A stretch of DNA of 50,361 nt from CAZGMC01 sp964526565 (GCA_964526565.1 CAZGMC010000019.1:1-50361); one strand, 5' to 3'; shown: positions 40,901 through 48,686, numbered from the stretch's first letter. Numbers and translations are program-made. Notes: generated by a model from the letters alone, not told the origin.

Positions 40901-43392
40901 AGCGTCTGCACGGTCGCCCCGATCAGCCCGTTCGTCAGGTCGATGATGCTGACCGAGCCGAGCGGGTCGCCCGCATCGGTCGGCTCGCCCTCGTTGGCGA
41001 CGAGCAGCCTGGTCCCGTCCGGCGTGAAGGTGAGCATGTCGGGCAGGTTGCCCACGCTCACGGTGCCGAGTCGCAGGCCGTCATTGGTAAAGAAGGCGAC
41101 CAGCCCGTCGGCGTCGGCATCGCTGTTCTCGACGGCGACGGCGATCAGCCCGCGGCTGACCGCGACGCTGTTGACGCCGCCGGCCTCGTCGCCCAGGGCC
41201 GCGATGTCGAGCGAGAACAGCCGCTCCGGTGCGGCGGGATCGCTCACGTCGAGCACGTCGACGCGGTTGTTGTCGCTGTCGGTCACGAACAGCCGCTGCG
41301 TGGCCGGGTCGTGGGCGACGATCTCGGCAGTGCCGTCGGGCGAGACGAACTGGCCGACCGGGGTCAGGGTGATGCTGCCGGCGGCCTGGTCGTCCAGAAC
41401 CGTGTCGTCGCGAGCATTCAGGTTCTGAATGCGCGTGTCGTCGGCCGGCGGCAGGTCCGCCTGCATGAACGGCGTCGCGGCGAAGTTGGCCTGGAGATAG
41501 TCGGCCAGCGCCTGCTGCTCGCCGATGCCGGTGTCGACGCGGTCCTCGCCCAGGTCGGGGAAGGGATAGCCGTCGCCGCCGTCGGCCAGGAAGTTGAGCG
41601 TCACGACACGGACCGGCCGGTCGGGATCGCCGACCACCGCACCGTCGCGGGCGATGACGTCCATGACCGCGCCGTCGTCACCGAGGATCGCCAGGGACTG
41701 CACCCGCGCGCCCGGCGGCAGGGCCGGATCGAAACTGAACGACAGGCCGCCGACCTGCGGGAACTGGCCCGGCGTGGCGCCCGGTGCGGTGGCCGACACG
41801 CCGTGCTCGATGACCGCCAGCAGGTCCTCGGCGCTCAGCGTCAGCAGCGTCAGCTCGTTGTCGAAGCGCAGCGCGTTCTCGATGTCGAGCCGGGAGATCT
41901 CGCCCTCCTCCTTGCCGCTCAGCGGGTTGGGTTGGGGCGGCAGCTCGACCGAGGTGCCCTCGCCGGTATCCACGACCTCGCCGATCGGCGCCCGGATGCC
42001 GCCGCCGTTCTTGATCGAGACCATGACCTCGGGGTCGAGGGTGCGGGTGGCGGCCAGGTTGGCGTCGGCGGTCAGGTTGCCCAGGTTGGTCTCCTGGGTG
42101 CGCACCTCTTCGCGGGTGCCGTCCAGATAGACCGCGGTCCGGCCGAAGATCTCGCCGTCCTTGGCGATGACCACGCCCTCGACGGCGGTCGTCAGCGCCC
42201 GCACCGCCGCGCCCGTGGAGCCTTCGGCGAACGGGTCGAGGCCGTCGTGGAGCGCCGCGACGGTCGCGTCGGTCGTGGCGAAGGCGCCGCTGACCGTCGG
42301 GTCGACGCTGTCGGGCAGGACGACGCCGTGGTCGTCGAAGGTCACGACCAGGCGGCCGACATGGCTGTACTCGCCGGCGGTGCTGACGATCAGCGCCGGG
42401 TCGGGGTTGCCGTCGTTGTCGTCATCGCTGGCGTTGGTGGTGACGATCGGGTACGGGCCGGCCGCCTCGTCGCCGGGGCGCAGCACGTCGGTGTCGTCGG
42501 CCAGCAGGGTGTCGGAGCCGCCGGCAATGGCCACGTCCACGCCCTCCAGCAGCGGTACGAGCTCCTGCTCCAGGGCGAGCTGCTGCAGGTGGGTGACGAG
42601 CACCACCTTGTCGATGCCCTGGGCCGTCAGCGCGTCGATCTCCGGCTGCAGGATCCGGGCGAGCAGGGCCATGTCCTCGGTGCCGGCGCCGGGCTCGCGC
42701 AAGGTCACGTCGCCGGGCGAGGACAGCCGCTCAAGCAGGGGCGTGGTCGCGGCGACCACGCCGATCCGCTCCTCGCCCAGCTCGATGACCGCCGACGGGG
42801 CCAGCTTCGGCGCCGCGGCGGCGGCCTCCAGGTCGGCGGGCGTGGAGCGGAAGGCGTCGGCCGGCAGCACCTCGTCGGTGAACAGGGCCGACAGGTCGGG
42901 GTTGCCGGAGACGTCCAGGTTGGCACTGAGATAGGGGAACTGGGCGCCGAGCCAGCGCACATCGGCCAGGGTCGTGCCGCGGATGTCGGTGCCGATGATG
43001 TCCGCCAAAGTGTCGGGACCCAGGTCGAACTCGTGGTTGCCCAGCGCCGAGGCGTCGAAGCCGATCGCATTCATGATCGAGATGTCGACGCGGCCGGCGC
43101 CCTCGCGCAGGTTGGACAGCGCGCCGGGCTCAAGCCCGAACAGGCCCTCGTAGACCGCCTGCAGCGGCTCGCGCAGCGACCGGTCGGCGGCGGCGTTGAA
43201 GAACGGCCCGGGAATGTAATTGTCGCCGGCCGACAGGATGACGGTGTCCGGCACCAGCGTGCCGCCGTCGGGGCCGGGCACCGGCAGGTCCTCCAGCCGG
43301 TCGATGATGGCGGCGAAGTTTGGCGCATTGTCGATGGCGTCCACGCCACCTTCGAGGTCGGAGGCGTGCAGGATTTGCAGCGTGTTGGCCAT
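37906..43392 (-). CDS. Giant extracellular 5'-nucleotidase/beta-propeller/EEP nuclease fusion
   Basis: 1828 residues. Residues 1-400: calcineurin-like metallophosphatase with LQILHASDLEG, SAGDNYIPGP and ALGNHEFDLG (~118). About 430-640: 5'-nucleotidase C-terminal domain (NLGNLTADANLA, NGGGIRAPIG, FLADGGDGYPF). About 670-1150: choice-of-anchor-I-like beta-propeller. About 1165-1440: OB-fold (TGIVTAVDSNGFHLQDP) and linker. About 1450-1740: endonuclease/exonuclease/phosphatase domain (VATYNVLNLAP, ALQEIQDD, NNHLTSR, GDLNTF, SDHDPV). The end has five 13-residue repeats. There is no N-terminal signal, cysteines are nearly absent and Asp is abundant, consistent with type I-like secretion, although RTX repeats are lacking. 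It would degrade extracellular DNA and free its phosphate and nucleosides. No transporter gene is adjacent. Confidence 0.9.
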   Translation of the reverse strand: MANTLQILHASDLEGGVDAIDNAPNFAAIIDRLEDLPVPGPDGGTLVPDTVILSAGDNYIPGPFFNAAADRSLREPLQAVYEGLFGLEPGALSNLREGAGRVDISIMNAIGFDASALGNHEFDLGPDTLADIIGTDIRGTTLADVRWLGAQFPYLSANLDVSGNPDLSALFTDEVLPADAFRSTPADLEAAAAAPKLAPSAVIELGEERIGVVAATTPLLERLSSPGDVTLREPGAGTEDMALLARILQPEIDALTAQGIDKVVLVTHLQQLALEQELVPLLEGVDVAIAGGSDTLLADDTDVLRPGDEAAGPYPIVTTNASDDDNDGNPDPALIVSTAGEYSHVGRLVVTFDDHGVVLPDSVDPTVSGAFATTDATVAALHDGLDPFAEGSTGAAVRALTTAVEGVVIAKDGEIFGRTAVYLDGTREEVRTQETNLGNLTADANLAATRTLDPEVMVSIKNGGGIRAPIGEVVDTGEGTSVELPPQPNPLSGKEEGEISRLDIENALRFDNELTLLTLSAEDLLAVIEHGVSATAPGATPGQFPQVGGLSFSFDPALPPGARVQSLAILGDDGAVMDVIARDGAVVGDPDRPVRVVTLNFLADGGDGYPFPDLGEDRVDTGIGEQQALADYLQANFAATPFMQADLPPADDTRIQNLNARDDTVLDDQAAGSITLTPVGQFVSPDGTAEIVAHDPATQRLFVTDSDNNRVDVLDVSDPAAPERLFSLDIAALGDEAGGVNSVAVSRGLIAVAVENSDADADGLVAFFTNDGLRLGTVSVGNLPDMLTFTPDGTRLLVANEGEPTDAGDPLGSVSIIDLTNGLIGATVQTLTFESFNGQEDALRSQGVRIFPDTSVAADLEPEYIAVSPDGTTAFVTLQENNAVAVVDIENGAITGIVPLGSRDHNVAGDGLDASDRDGGINIQPWPVQGLFMPDAIASYTAADGQTYYVTGNEGDARDEDTRVADLDLDPAAFPDAAGLQQDPALGRLEVSTIDGDSDGDGDFDALFSLGTRSFSIWDSAGTLVFDSGDAFERITADQVPALFNSNGTPDSFDGRSDNKGPEPEGVAVGTIDGQTYAFIGLERVGGIMVYNVTEPGAARFVQYVNTLDTFETADISPEGLAFIAAADSPTGAPLLAVAHEESGTTTLFEIMAGPDLPPGSGVTEAAIHEIQGAGHVSPLAGQTVRTTGIVTAVDSNGFHLQDPAGDGNDATADGIFVFTGDEPAVTAGDAVEVTGEVTEFFPGGRDTGNLSVTQIVSPEIAVLSSGNPLPAPTVIGQGGRVPPNEVVIGSRELPVDLGDPAEAAANPFNPDRDGIDFYESLEGMRVTVEAPAAVSPTNRFGETWVLANGGADAAPDGILNARGGIDIAAEAGGYGDLNPERIQIQYDGDLLPAGFEAPTLTTGDGLSDVTGVVGYAFGNFEVAVTEPFTVDDPSTNQAEVTGLVGAADRLTVATYNVLNLAPQDTAQIADLAGQIVTNLQAPDILALQEIQDDSGEVDDGTLTADQTLQALVDAVTAAGGPAYAFASAVVDEDGETGGAPGGNIRNAFLYNPDRVDAVEISTLEVPALTALGVSHPDAFDGTRDPLLGTFTFNGEDVTLINNHLTSRFGSTPIFGAEQPFVQAGEAERARETATLNEVVDALLANDPEARVVVLGDLNTFEFTDELAQNLRGFGGARVLTNLIDAALPGDEAYTFNFQGNSQVLDHIFVTETLLDTAQADVVHINTDFSDQTSDHDPVVAAFTIPAAGPTLADFDLPPAAAASLAGLDLPPAAGPTLADFDLPPAAAASLADFELPPADGPTLADFGPAVPLPDLPLLSADNDLLLG
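37972..38154 (-). repeat. Five 39-bp in-frame repeats at the end of the giant nuclease gene
   Basis: Encodes residues 1747-1807: alternating 13-residue units AAGPTLADFDLPP and AAAASLAGLDLPP (variants with ADFE and ADG), the last unit cut to nine residues. The alternation makes a 78-bp higher-order unit. The predicted structure is low-complexity; it may be a spacer or secretion/anchor tail. Confidence 0.88.
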
Positions 43393-43899
43393 GGAGGAGC
43401 ATCCTGTATAAGTAGAAAATGGGACGGCAGCTGAGCGGTGGCAGGACACCGGCCGGCCGGTCACGGCGACTGTCGGTGCACGGCACGGAAGGGTCCTTTG
43501 GACCGGGCTGGACTTCGAGCCCGGTTCCACAAACGGTCACTTGTTACTAGGCTCCAATCCAATCATTGTAATGTAGAATTGATTATTGTTTTGTTATGAT
43601 TTGAATGACAATACTGGATTGAACAACGTTATTGCGGGAACACCGTGTCTCGGCCCCGTGTTACCTGCGCAACCATATATTTTTTCTGCGGGTTTTCCTG
43701 CAGCGTCAGGCATTATCTGCGCCGATGATCATTGCGTGTGTCGGTCCGGCCCGGTCGCCATGGCGGGCGGACCTCGCGGCGGCGTTCACCTGCCGGCTGC
43801 GGCCCGGAAGCGGCCCATTCCGGGCGCAACGCTATCTTAACCCTGTCGCGCCTACAGTCCGGCCCATGGCCCGTGGCGGGCCGGGGAGGGACTTGCGCG
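43393..43899. other. A+T-rich divergent intergenic region
   Basis: About 500 bp between the leftward giant nuclease and rightward fliL. The stretch 43545-43690 is far lower in G+C than anything else in the window and holds the promoter noted at 43582-43611. No gene with family likeness is present on either strand. The promoter of the flagellar block should lie in the right part (43700-43880), where I see no clear consensus. Confidence 0.5.
43582..43611 (-). promoter_or_regulatory. Predicted sigma-70-type promoter for the giant nuclease gene
   Basis: On the minus strand TTGTCA (-35, five of six matches) is 18 bp from AATAAT (-10, five of six) in a conspicuously A+T-rich island. It would give a 5' leader of about 180 nt. 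TTGTCAT also resembles one half of a Pho box (CTGTCAT), but the second half is not convincing. Confidence 0.5.
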
Positions 43900-44427
43900 A
43901 TGGCCGCCGGCACTTTGGATGATGCGGTCAACGAGATCGCCAGCGAGCTGCCGCGCCGCAGCAGGATCAGTGGCCGCAAGCTGGTGCTGTACGTCATCCT
44001 GCCGCTGCTGATGCTCAGCGGCGGCGGCGCGGCGCTCTATGTCTCCGGGGTCTTCGATGTCCTGTTCGCCCCCGCCCCCGAGACCGGGACCGCTGAGGCC
44101 GAGGCCGCGCCGTCCGAGCCCGGCGTGTTCTACGACCTGCCGGACATCCTGGTGAACCTGAGCGGTGCCGAGGGCCGGCAGGCCTATCTGCGCATCTCCG
44201 TCAGCCTGGAGCTGGAGCCGCATGCCGACACTGGCGCCCTGGAGCGGGTCATGCCGCGCATCGTCGACAACTTCCAGGTCTACCTGCGCGAGCTGCGCCT
44301 GGACGACCTGCGTGGCTCGGCCGGGCTGTACCGCCTGCGCGAGGAACTGCTGCGCCGCGTCCATGCCGCCGCCGCCCCGGTCGAGGTGCGCGACATCCTG
44401 TTCCGCGAGATGCTGGTCCAGCAATAG
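43900..44427 (+). CDS. fliL: Flagellar basal-body protein FliL
   Basis: 175 residues: a cytoplasmic N-terminus, one TM helix (LVLYVILPLLMLSGGGAALYV, around residues 27-48), an acidic linker and the periplasmic FliL domain. Family segments are FYDLPDILVNLSG, LRISVSLELE, the helix ALERVMPRIVDNFQVYLREL, and the ending VRDILFREMLVQQ. FliL surrounds the stator and supports motor torque. GGGGAGGG precedes the ATG. First gene of the fliL-fliM-DUF6468-motE-cheY-cheZ block; fliM begins 39 bp after it. Confidence 0.95.
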   Translation: MAAGTLDDAVNEIASELPRRSRISGRKLVLYVILPLLMLSGGGAALYVSGVFDVLFAPAPETGTAEAEAAPSEPGVFYDLPDILVNLSGAEGRQAYLRISVSLELEPHADTGALERVMPRIVDNFQVYLRELRLDDLRGSAGLYRLREELLRRVHAAAAPVEVRDILFREMLVQQ

Positions 44428-44466
44428 CCCGGCCGCCCTGTCGCAGACGGCCGCCCGAGAGACGCC

Positions 44467-45669
44467 ATGCCCGATCCGAAAGACGACCAGGAAGCCCTTG
44501 CCGACGAGTGGGCGGCCGCGCTCGGGGGCGAAAACGAAGACGGCGCTGACGGCGCTGGCGGCGCTGGCGGGGGTGACGGGGGCGACGGCGCCGGTGCTGC
44601 CGACACCGGCGGCGACCAGGACGTGCTGGCCGACGAATGGGCTGCCATGGCCGGAGCCGACGGCGACGATGACGCCGGGGACGACAACGGCCTGTCCTCC
44701 AACCGGGTGCTCAACCAGGACGAGATCGACAGCCTGCTCGGCTTCGACAGCGGCGAGGACGGCGACGGTGAGAACGCCGGCATCATGGCGCTCATCAACA
44801 GCGCCATGGTCAACTATGAGCGCCTGCCGATGCTCGAGGTGGTGTTCGACCGCCTCGTGCGGATGATGTCCACCAGCCTGCGCAATTTCACGTCGGACAA
44901 TGTCGAGGTCACGCTCGACCAGATCACCTCGATCCGCTTCGGCGACTATCTGAATTCCATCCCGCTGCCGGCCATGCTGTCGGTGTTCAAGGCCGAGGAG
45001 TGGGACAACTACGGCCTGCTGGTCGTCGACAGCGCCCTGATCTATTCCATCGTCGACGTGCTGCTCGGCGGCCGGCGCGGCACGGCGGCCATGCGCATCG
45101 AGGGCCGGCCCTATACCACCATCGAGCGCAACCTGGTCGAGCGGATGGTCCACGTCGTGCTGTCGGACCTCAGCGCCTCGTTCGACCCGCTGTCGCCGGT
45201 CACCTTCCGCTACGACCGGCTGGAGACGAACCCGCGCTTCGCCACCATCGTCCGCCCCGGCAATGCCGCCGTGCTGGCCAAGCTGCGCATCGACATGGAA
45301 GACCGTGGCGGCCGGCTTGAGCTGCTTGTCCCCTATGCCACGCTGGAGCCGGTGCGCGAACTGCTGCTGCAGATGTTCATGGGCGAGAAGTTCGGCCGCG
45401 ACTCCATCTGGGAGAACCACCTCGCCAGCGAGCTGTGGCAGACCGAGGTCAGCCTCAGCGCCGTGCTCGACGAGATGCCGGCGTCCTTGCGCGACGTGCT
45501 GGGATGGCGGGTCGGCTCGCGGCTCATGCTGAACACGGCGCCGGACGGTCTGGTCGACCTGCGCTGCGGCGACGTCCCCATGTTCCGCGGTCGCATGGGC
45601 CGGCTCAAGAGCCACATCGCCGTGCGCATCGACCAGGACATCCCCAAGGGCGAGGAGTTGTCGCGGTGA
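44467..45669 (+). CDS. fliM: Flagellar motor switch protein FliM
   Basis: 400 residues. The CheY-P-binding motif QDEIDSLLGFDSG sits near residue 85 rather than at the N-terminus, because an acidic, Gly/Asp-rich extension of about 80 residues precedes it. That extension contains two copies of LADEWAA (ALADEWAAALGG, VLADEWAAMAG). The CheC-like middle domain (IMALINSAMVNYERLPML, DNYGLLVVDSALIYSIVDVLLGG) and the C-terminal SpoA domain (LPASLRDVLGW-like, LRCGDVPMFRGRMG) are complete. FliM forms the C-ring with FliG and FliN. The stop overlaps the next gene's GTG start (GTGA). Confidence 0.97.
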   Translation: MPDPKDDQEALADEWAAALGGENEDGADGAGGAGGGDGGDGAGAADTGGDQDVLADEWAAMAGADGDDDAGDDNGLSSNRVLNQDEIDSLLGFDSGEDGDGENAGIMALINSAMVNYERLPMLEVVFDRLVRMMSTSLRNFTSDNVEVTLDQITSIRFGDYLNSIPLPAMLSVFKAEEWDNYGLLVVDSALIYSIVDVLLGGRRGTAAMRIEGRPYTTIERNLVERMVHVVLSDLSASFDPLSPVTFRYDRLETNPRFATIVRPGNAAVLAKLRIDMEDRGGRLELLVPYATLEPVRELLLQMFMGEKFGRDSIWENHLASELWQTEVSLSAVLDEMPASLRDVLGWRVGSRLMLNTAPDGLVDLRCGDVPMFRGRMGRLKSHIAVRIDQDIPKGEELSR

Positions 45670-46223
45670 CCGAGCACTTCGGGCTGATCCTCGACATCCT
45701 CGTCGTGTGCCTGCTCGGCGCCACGATCTTCTACGCCGCCACCCTGAGCCGGCGCCTGACCCAGCTGCGCAACCACCGGGCCGAGCTGGAGACGGCGGCA
45801 CGCGGTCTGGCCGAGGCCGCGGCCAGGGCCGATGCCGGCATCAAGGGCCTGCGGGCAGCGGCCGACGACTCCGGCACCCGGCTGCAGCGCCAGATCGACC
45901 GCGCCCAGGGGCTGCGCGACGAGCTCGCCTTCCTCGTCGACGCCGGGGAATCGCTGGCCGCCCGGCTGGAGAGCGCCGCCCGTGGCCGCGGTCCGGTAAC
46001 GCGCCCCGAAGGGCTGTCGCGCGCCGACGGCGGACGCGACCGCCCGGACTTCGGCGCCGGCCGCGCCGCCGCGGAGCCCCGGCCGGGTACGGGTGCCGCG
46101 GAGCCCCGGCCGGGTACGGGTGCCGCGGAGCCCCGGCCGGGTACGGGTGCGGGGGCCGGGACGGGGGCCGACGAGCGCCGGCCCGATGCCGACCTGATCA
46201 AGGCCATCGAGAACATGCGGTGA
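45666..46223 (+). CDS. DUF6468 flagellar-locus membrane protein
   Basis: 185 residues. One N-terminal TM helix (LILDILVVCLLGATIFYAATL) is followed by a cytoplasmic coiled coil (residues about 25-105, RRLTQLRNHRAELE, LRDELAFLVDAGESLAARLE) and a disordered tail with three 9-residue AAEPRPGTG repeats. The last residues PDADLIKAIENMR form a short helix. The DUF6468 domain is found in alphaproteobacterial flagellar operons beside fliM and motE; its role is not established. GTG start in a GTGA overlap with fliM, five bases before motE. Confidence 0.82.
   Translation: MTEHFGLILDILVVCLLGATIFYAATLSRRLTQLRNHRAELETAARGLAEAAARADAGIKGLRAAADDSGTRLQRQIDRAQGLRDELAFLVDAGESLAARLESAARGRGPVTRPEGLSRADGGRDRPDFGAGRAAAEPRPGTGAAEPRPGTGAAEPRPGTGAGAGTGADERRPDADLIKAIENMR
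46068..46148 (+). repeat. Three perfect 27-bp in-frame repeats
   Basis: Three identical head-to-tail units starting at 46068, 46095 and 46122, each GCCGCGGAGCCCCGGCCGGG plus TACGGGT, encode AAEPRPGTG within the DUF6468 protein tail. Perfect identity implies recent slippage or gene-conversion maintenance. Confidence 0.92.
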
Positions 46224-46227
46224 TGCC

Positions 46228-47466
46228 ATGACCGACACTCCCGGCAGCGACGACACGCCGAAGGCCCGCTCCGCCCCGCTGCGGGGCCGTCAGGGCGCGC
46301 CGCAGGGCACGGGCGCGCCGCCCGCCGGCCAGCGCACCGCGGCCCGGACTGGCGCCTCCGCCACTGCCCCTGGCGCAGGCCGTGGCGGTGCCGGCGCCGT
46401 GCCGCACCGCGATCCGGCAGCGGCGCGCGCCGCCGTGCGCCAGGCGCGGCGCGAGGCCGCCGCGGCCGCTGCCCGTCGTGACGGCGGGACACCGGCCGGC
46501 GGGACACCGCCCGGCGGGACACCGCCCGGCGGGATGCCGTCGGATGCAGTCGTGCCGCCGGGTCCGCTCGGCGGACGCGGCGGGCCCGATGGTGCCGACA
46601 TTGCGGCCGTTCCGCCTGCCGCTGCTGTCGCTGCCGCTGCCGCTGCCGCCGCCGCGCCGCCGGCGCCGACGGACCCGGTAGCGGCATTGCAACGGCTTGC
46701 CGACACGGCAGCGATCCGCGCCGTGCGCGTCCGGCTGGCGCACCTGCCGCGGCTGCGGGGTTGCCTGCCGCGGCCGCGCTTGCGCCTGCTGCCGGCCATG
46801 ATCTTCGTTGCCGTCGTCATGCTCGGCGTGCGGCTGGGCGATGTCTGGACGGGCATCGTCGCCGGGACGCCGCTGCCGGCGGTCGCCCCCAGCCTGGCCC
46901 AGGAGGAGGGGCCGGCTGCCGCGCCGGCCACGGCCGATGCCCCGGCCGCGCCGCTGCCGGTGGCGGACACGCAGGTCGCCACGGTTGCCGATCCTGCCGC
47001 CACCCCGGCTTCGGGGACCGCGCCGCCGCGGCTGGTCGAGGATGGCGACATGAGCGACGGGGAGCTGGCGGTGCTGCGCAGCCTTGCCGACCGGCGCCAG
47101 TCGCTGGACACGCGGGAGCGTGAGCTGGACCGGCGCGCCGCCCTGCTCGCCGTTGCCGAGCAGCGGCTCGACGAGAAGATGGTCGAGCTGACGGCCCTGC
47201 GCAGCCAGCTGGAAGGCATGATGGCCCAGCTCGACGAGGAGCAGGAGGCGCACCTGCTCAGCCTGGTGCGCATCTACGAGACCATGCGGCCGTCCGACGC
47301 CGCGGCCATCTTCAACGGCCTGGACATGGAGGTGCTGATCAGCGTGTTGCAGCGCATGCGCGAGCAGAAATCGGCACCGATCCTGGCGGCGATGGAACCG
47401 GAGCGGGCGCGGCAGGTCACCTCGGAGCTGGCCCTGCGCCGGCCGCTGCCGGCACTGCCGGAGTAG
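46228..47466 (+). CDS. MotE-like flagellar stator chaperone (MgtE_N-like domain)
   Basis: 412 residues: a disordered Pro/Gly/Ala-rich N-terminal half of about 180 residues, one TM helix (LLPAMIFVAVVMLGVRLGDV, about 190-209), a periplasmic Ala/Pro linker, a coiled coil (LDTRERELDRRAALLAVAEQ), then the MgtE_N-like domain (LVRIYETMRPSDAAAIFNGL, EVLISVLQRMREQKSAPIL, MEPERARQVT). MotE aids the periplasmic protein MotC in alphaproteobacterial motors. The N-terminal extension is longer than usual. Follows the DUF6468 gene by four bases; 142 bp precede cheY. Confidence 0.85.
   Translation: MTDTPGSDDTPKARSAPLRGRQGAPQGTGAPPAGQRTAARTGASATAPGAGRGGAGAVPHRDPAAARAAVRQARREAAAAAARRDGGTPAGGTPPGGTPPGGMPSDAVVPPGPLGGRGGPDGADIAAVPPAAAVAAAAAAAAAPPAPTDPVAALQRLADTAAIRAVRVRLAHLPRLRGCLPRPRLRLLPAMIFVAVVMLGVRLGDVWTGIVAGTPLPAVAPSLAQEEGPAAAPATADAPAAPLPVADTQVATVADPAATPASGTAPPRLVEDGDMSDGELAVLRSLADRRQSLDTRERELDRRAALLAVAEQRLDEKMVELTALRSQLEGMMAQLDEEQEAHLLSLVRIYETMRPSDAAAIFNGLDMEVLISVLQRMREQKSAPILAAMEPERARQVTSELALRRPLPALPE
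46483..46539 (+). repeat. 15-bp in-frame repeats in motE
   Basis: GGCGGGACACCGSCC is repeated at 46483, 46498 and 46513, with a fourth degenerate copy at 46528. They encode GGTPA/GGTPP pentapeptides in the cytoplasmic disordered region of the MotE-like protein. Confidence 0.85.
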
Positions 47467-47608
47467 CATCGGTGGAAAGACCTGTCGCCGCCGGGTTTTT
47501 ACACGAATTTAACCTGAGCCGGTCAACAGTTCCGAGGCAGGCCTGGGACGATGCCGGCGCCAACCGGGCTATTGGCGTGCAGGCGTAACTGAAGGACGGA
47601 GCTCGAAC

Positions 47609-47995
47609 ATGGCCGTGGACATGACGATGCCCATCCTGATCGTGGACGACTACAAGACCATGCTCAGGATCATCCGCAATCTGCTCAAGCAGCTGGGCTT
47701 CGAGAACGTGGATGATGCCGGCGACGGCTCGCAGGCGCTGCAGAAGCTGCGCGAGAAGCCGTACGGCCTCGTCATCTCCGACTGGAACATGGAGCCGATG
47801 ACCGGCCTGCAGCTCCTGCGCGAGGTCCGCTCGGACAAGAAGCTGGCCGCCGTGCCATTCATCATGATCACCGCCGAGTCCAAGACCGAGAACGTCGTCG
47901 CGGCCAAGGAGGCCGGCGTCAACAACTACATTGTCAAGCCGTTCAACGCCGCCACCCTGAAGAGCAAGCTGGTCTCCGTACTCGGCAACTTCTGA
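47609..47995 (+). CDS. cheY: Chemotaxis response regulator CheY
   Basis: 128 residues, single receiver domain. Acidic pair D13/D14 in LIVDDYKTMLRIIRN, phosphoacceptor D58 in VISDWNMEPMTG, T88 in MITAE and K110 in YIVKPF are all in place; Trp next to the phosphorylated Asp and N-x-M are as in E. coli CheY. Phospho-CheY binds FliM and reverses or stops the motor. GGACGGAG precedes the ATG. cheZ follows after 34 bp, and fliM, carrying the EIDSLLGF target, is in the same block, supporting a flagellar CheY rather than a general regulator. Confidence 0.95.
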   Translation: MAVDMTMPILIVDDYKTMLRIIRNLLKQLGFENVDDAGDGSQALQKLREKPYGLVISDWNMEPMTGLQLLREVRSDKKLAAVPFIMITAESKTENVVAAKEAGVNNYIVKPFNAATLKSKLVSVLGNF

Positions 47996-48029
47996 TCCTG
48001 GCGGCCCGCCGCGGCCGGAGGACGTCGCC

Positions 48030-48686
48030 ATGCCCGTCGCCATCGACAACCGAGTCCTGAAATCCCGCCTGGATGCGGCCCGGCGGGAGGCCGATGCGCC
48101 GCTCGACCGCGAGGAGGTGGCAGCCATCATCGCCGAGGTGGTCGGCAGCATGGAGGGCGACATCTCCGCGCTCGACCTGAAGATCTATCAGGAGCTGGAG
48201 GAGCTGGCGCGCTACATCCGCGCCGCCAAGGCGGAGATCGCCGCCATCCGCGCCGACAAGATCGGCCAGGACTACATCCTGTCGGCGACCGACGAGCTCG
48301 ATGCCGTCGTCACCGCCACCGAGGAGGCGACGGGCCGCATCCTGGACGCCGCCGAGGCCATCCAGACGATTGCCGGGGATCTGGATGGAGCGACCCGCGA
48401 CCGCATCGTCGATCTCGTCACCGGCATCTTCGAGGCCAGCAACTTCCAGGACATCACCGGCCAGCGCATCCAGAAGGTGGTGACCACGCTCAAGCACATA
48501 GAGACCAAGATCGACGCGATGGTCTCGGCACTCGGCGAAGAGGTCGAGCGCGTGCGCAGCCAGGCCGAAGCGGCGGCGGACGGCGCCGCGGCGGCCGACG
48601 ACCAGACCCTGCTCAACGGTCCGCAGCTGCCGGGGGCCGCCAACGACCAGGCCGAGATCGACCGTCTGCTCGCCAGCTTCGACTAG
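48030..48686 (+). CDS. cheZ: Protein phosphatase CheZ
   Basis: 218 residues, long helical hairpin. The catalytic patch FEASNFQDITGQRIQKVV has D141 and the catalytic Gln at 145 (D-x-x-x-Q as in E. coli CheZ 143/147). The preceding ATDELDAVVTATEEAT helix is family-conserved. The extreme C-terminus, QAEIDRLLASFD, is the CheY-binding helix and closely resembles the FliM motif QDEIDSLLGFD. CheZ dephosphorylates CheY-P. GGAGGACG precedes the ATG. Between its stop and the next gene is a 27-codon frame (48703-48786) that I do not call. Confidence 0.95.
   Translation: MPVAIDNRVLKSRLDAARREADAPLDREEVAAIIAEVVGSMEGDISALDLKIYQELEELARYIRAAKAEIAAIRADKIGQDYILSATDELDAVVTATEEATGRILDAAEAIQTIAGDLDGATRDRIVDLVTGIFEASNFQDITGQRIQKVVTTLKHIETKIDAMVSALGEEVERVRSQAEAAADGAAAADDQTLLNGPQLPGAANDQAEIDRLLASFD

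Noticed and set aside
37186..43434. 2082-residue plus-strand open frame opposite the giant nuclease gene
   Set aside because: It is a shadow created by G/C-biased third positions. It has no family likeness (Val/Gly/Asp/Arg-rich), whereas the minus strand encodes recognisable metallophosphatase, propeller and nuclease domains.
43586..43840. 84-residue plus-strand frame in the A+T-rich region
   Set aside because: It mixes A+T-rich and G+C-rich halves, has no ribosome binding site and no family likeness.
46068..46148. Direct repeats as a CRISPR array
   Set aside because: Units are contiguous with no spacers and lie within a coding frame; the same holds for the other tandem arrays in the window.
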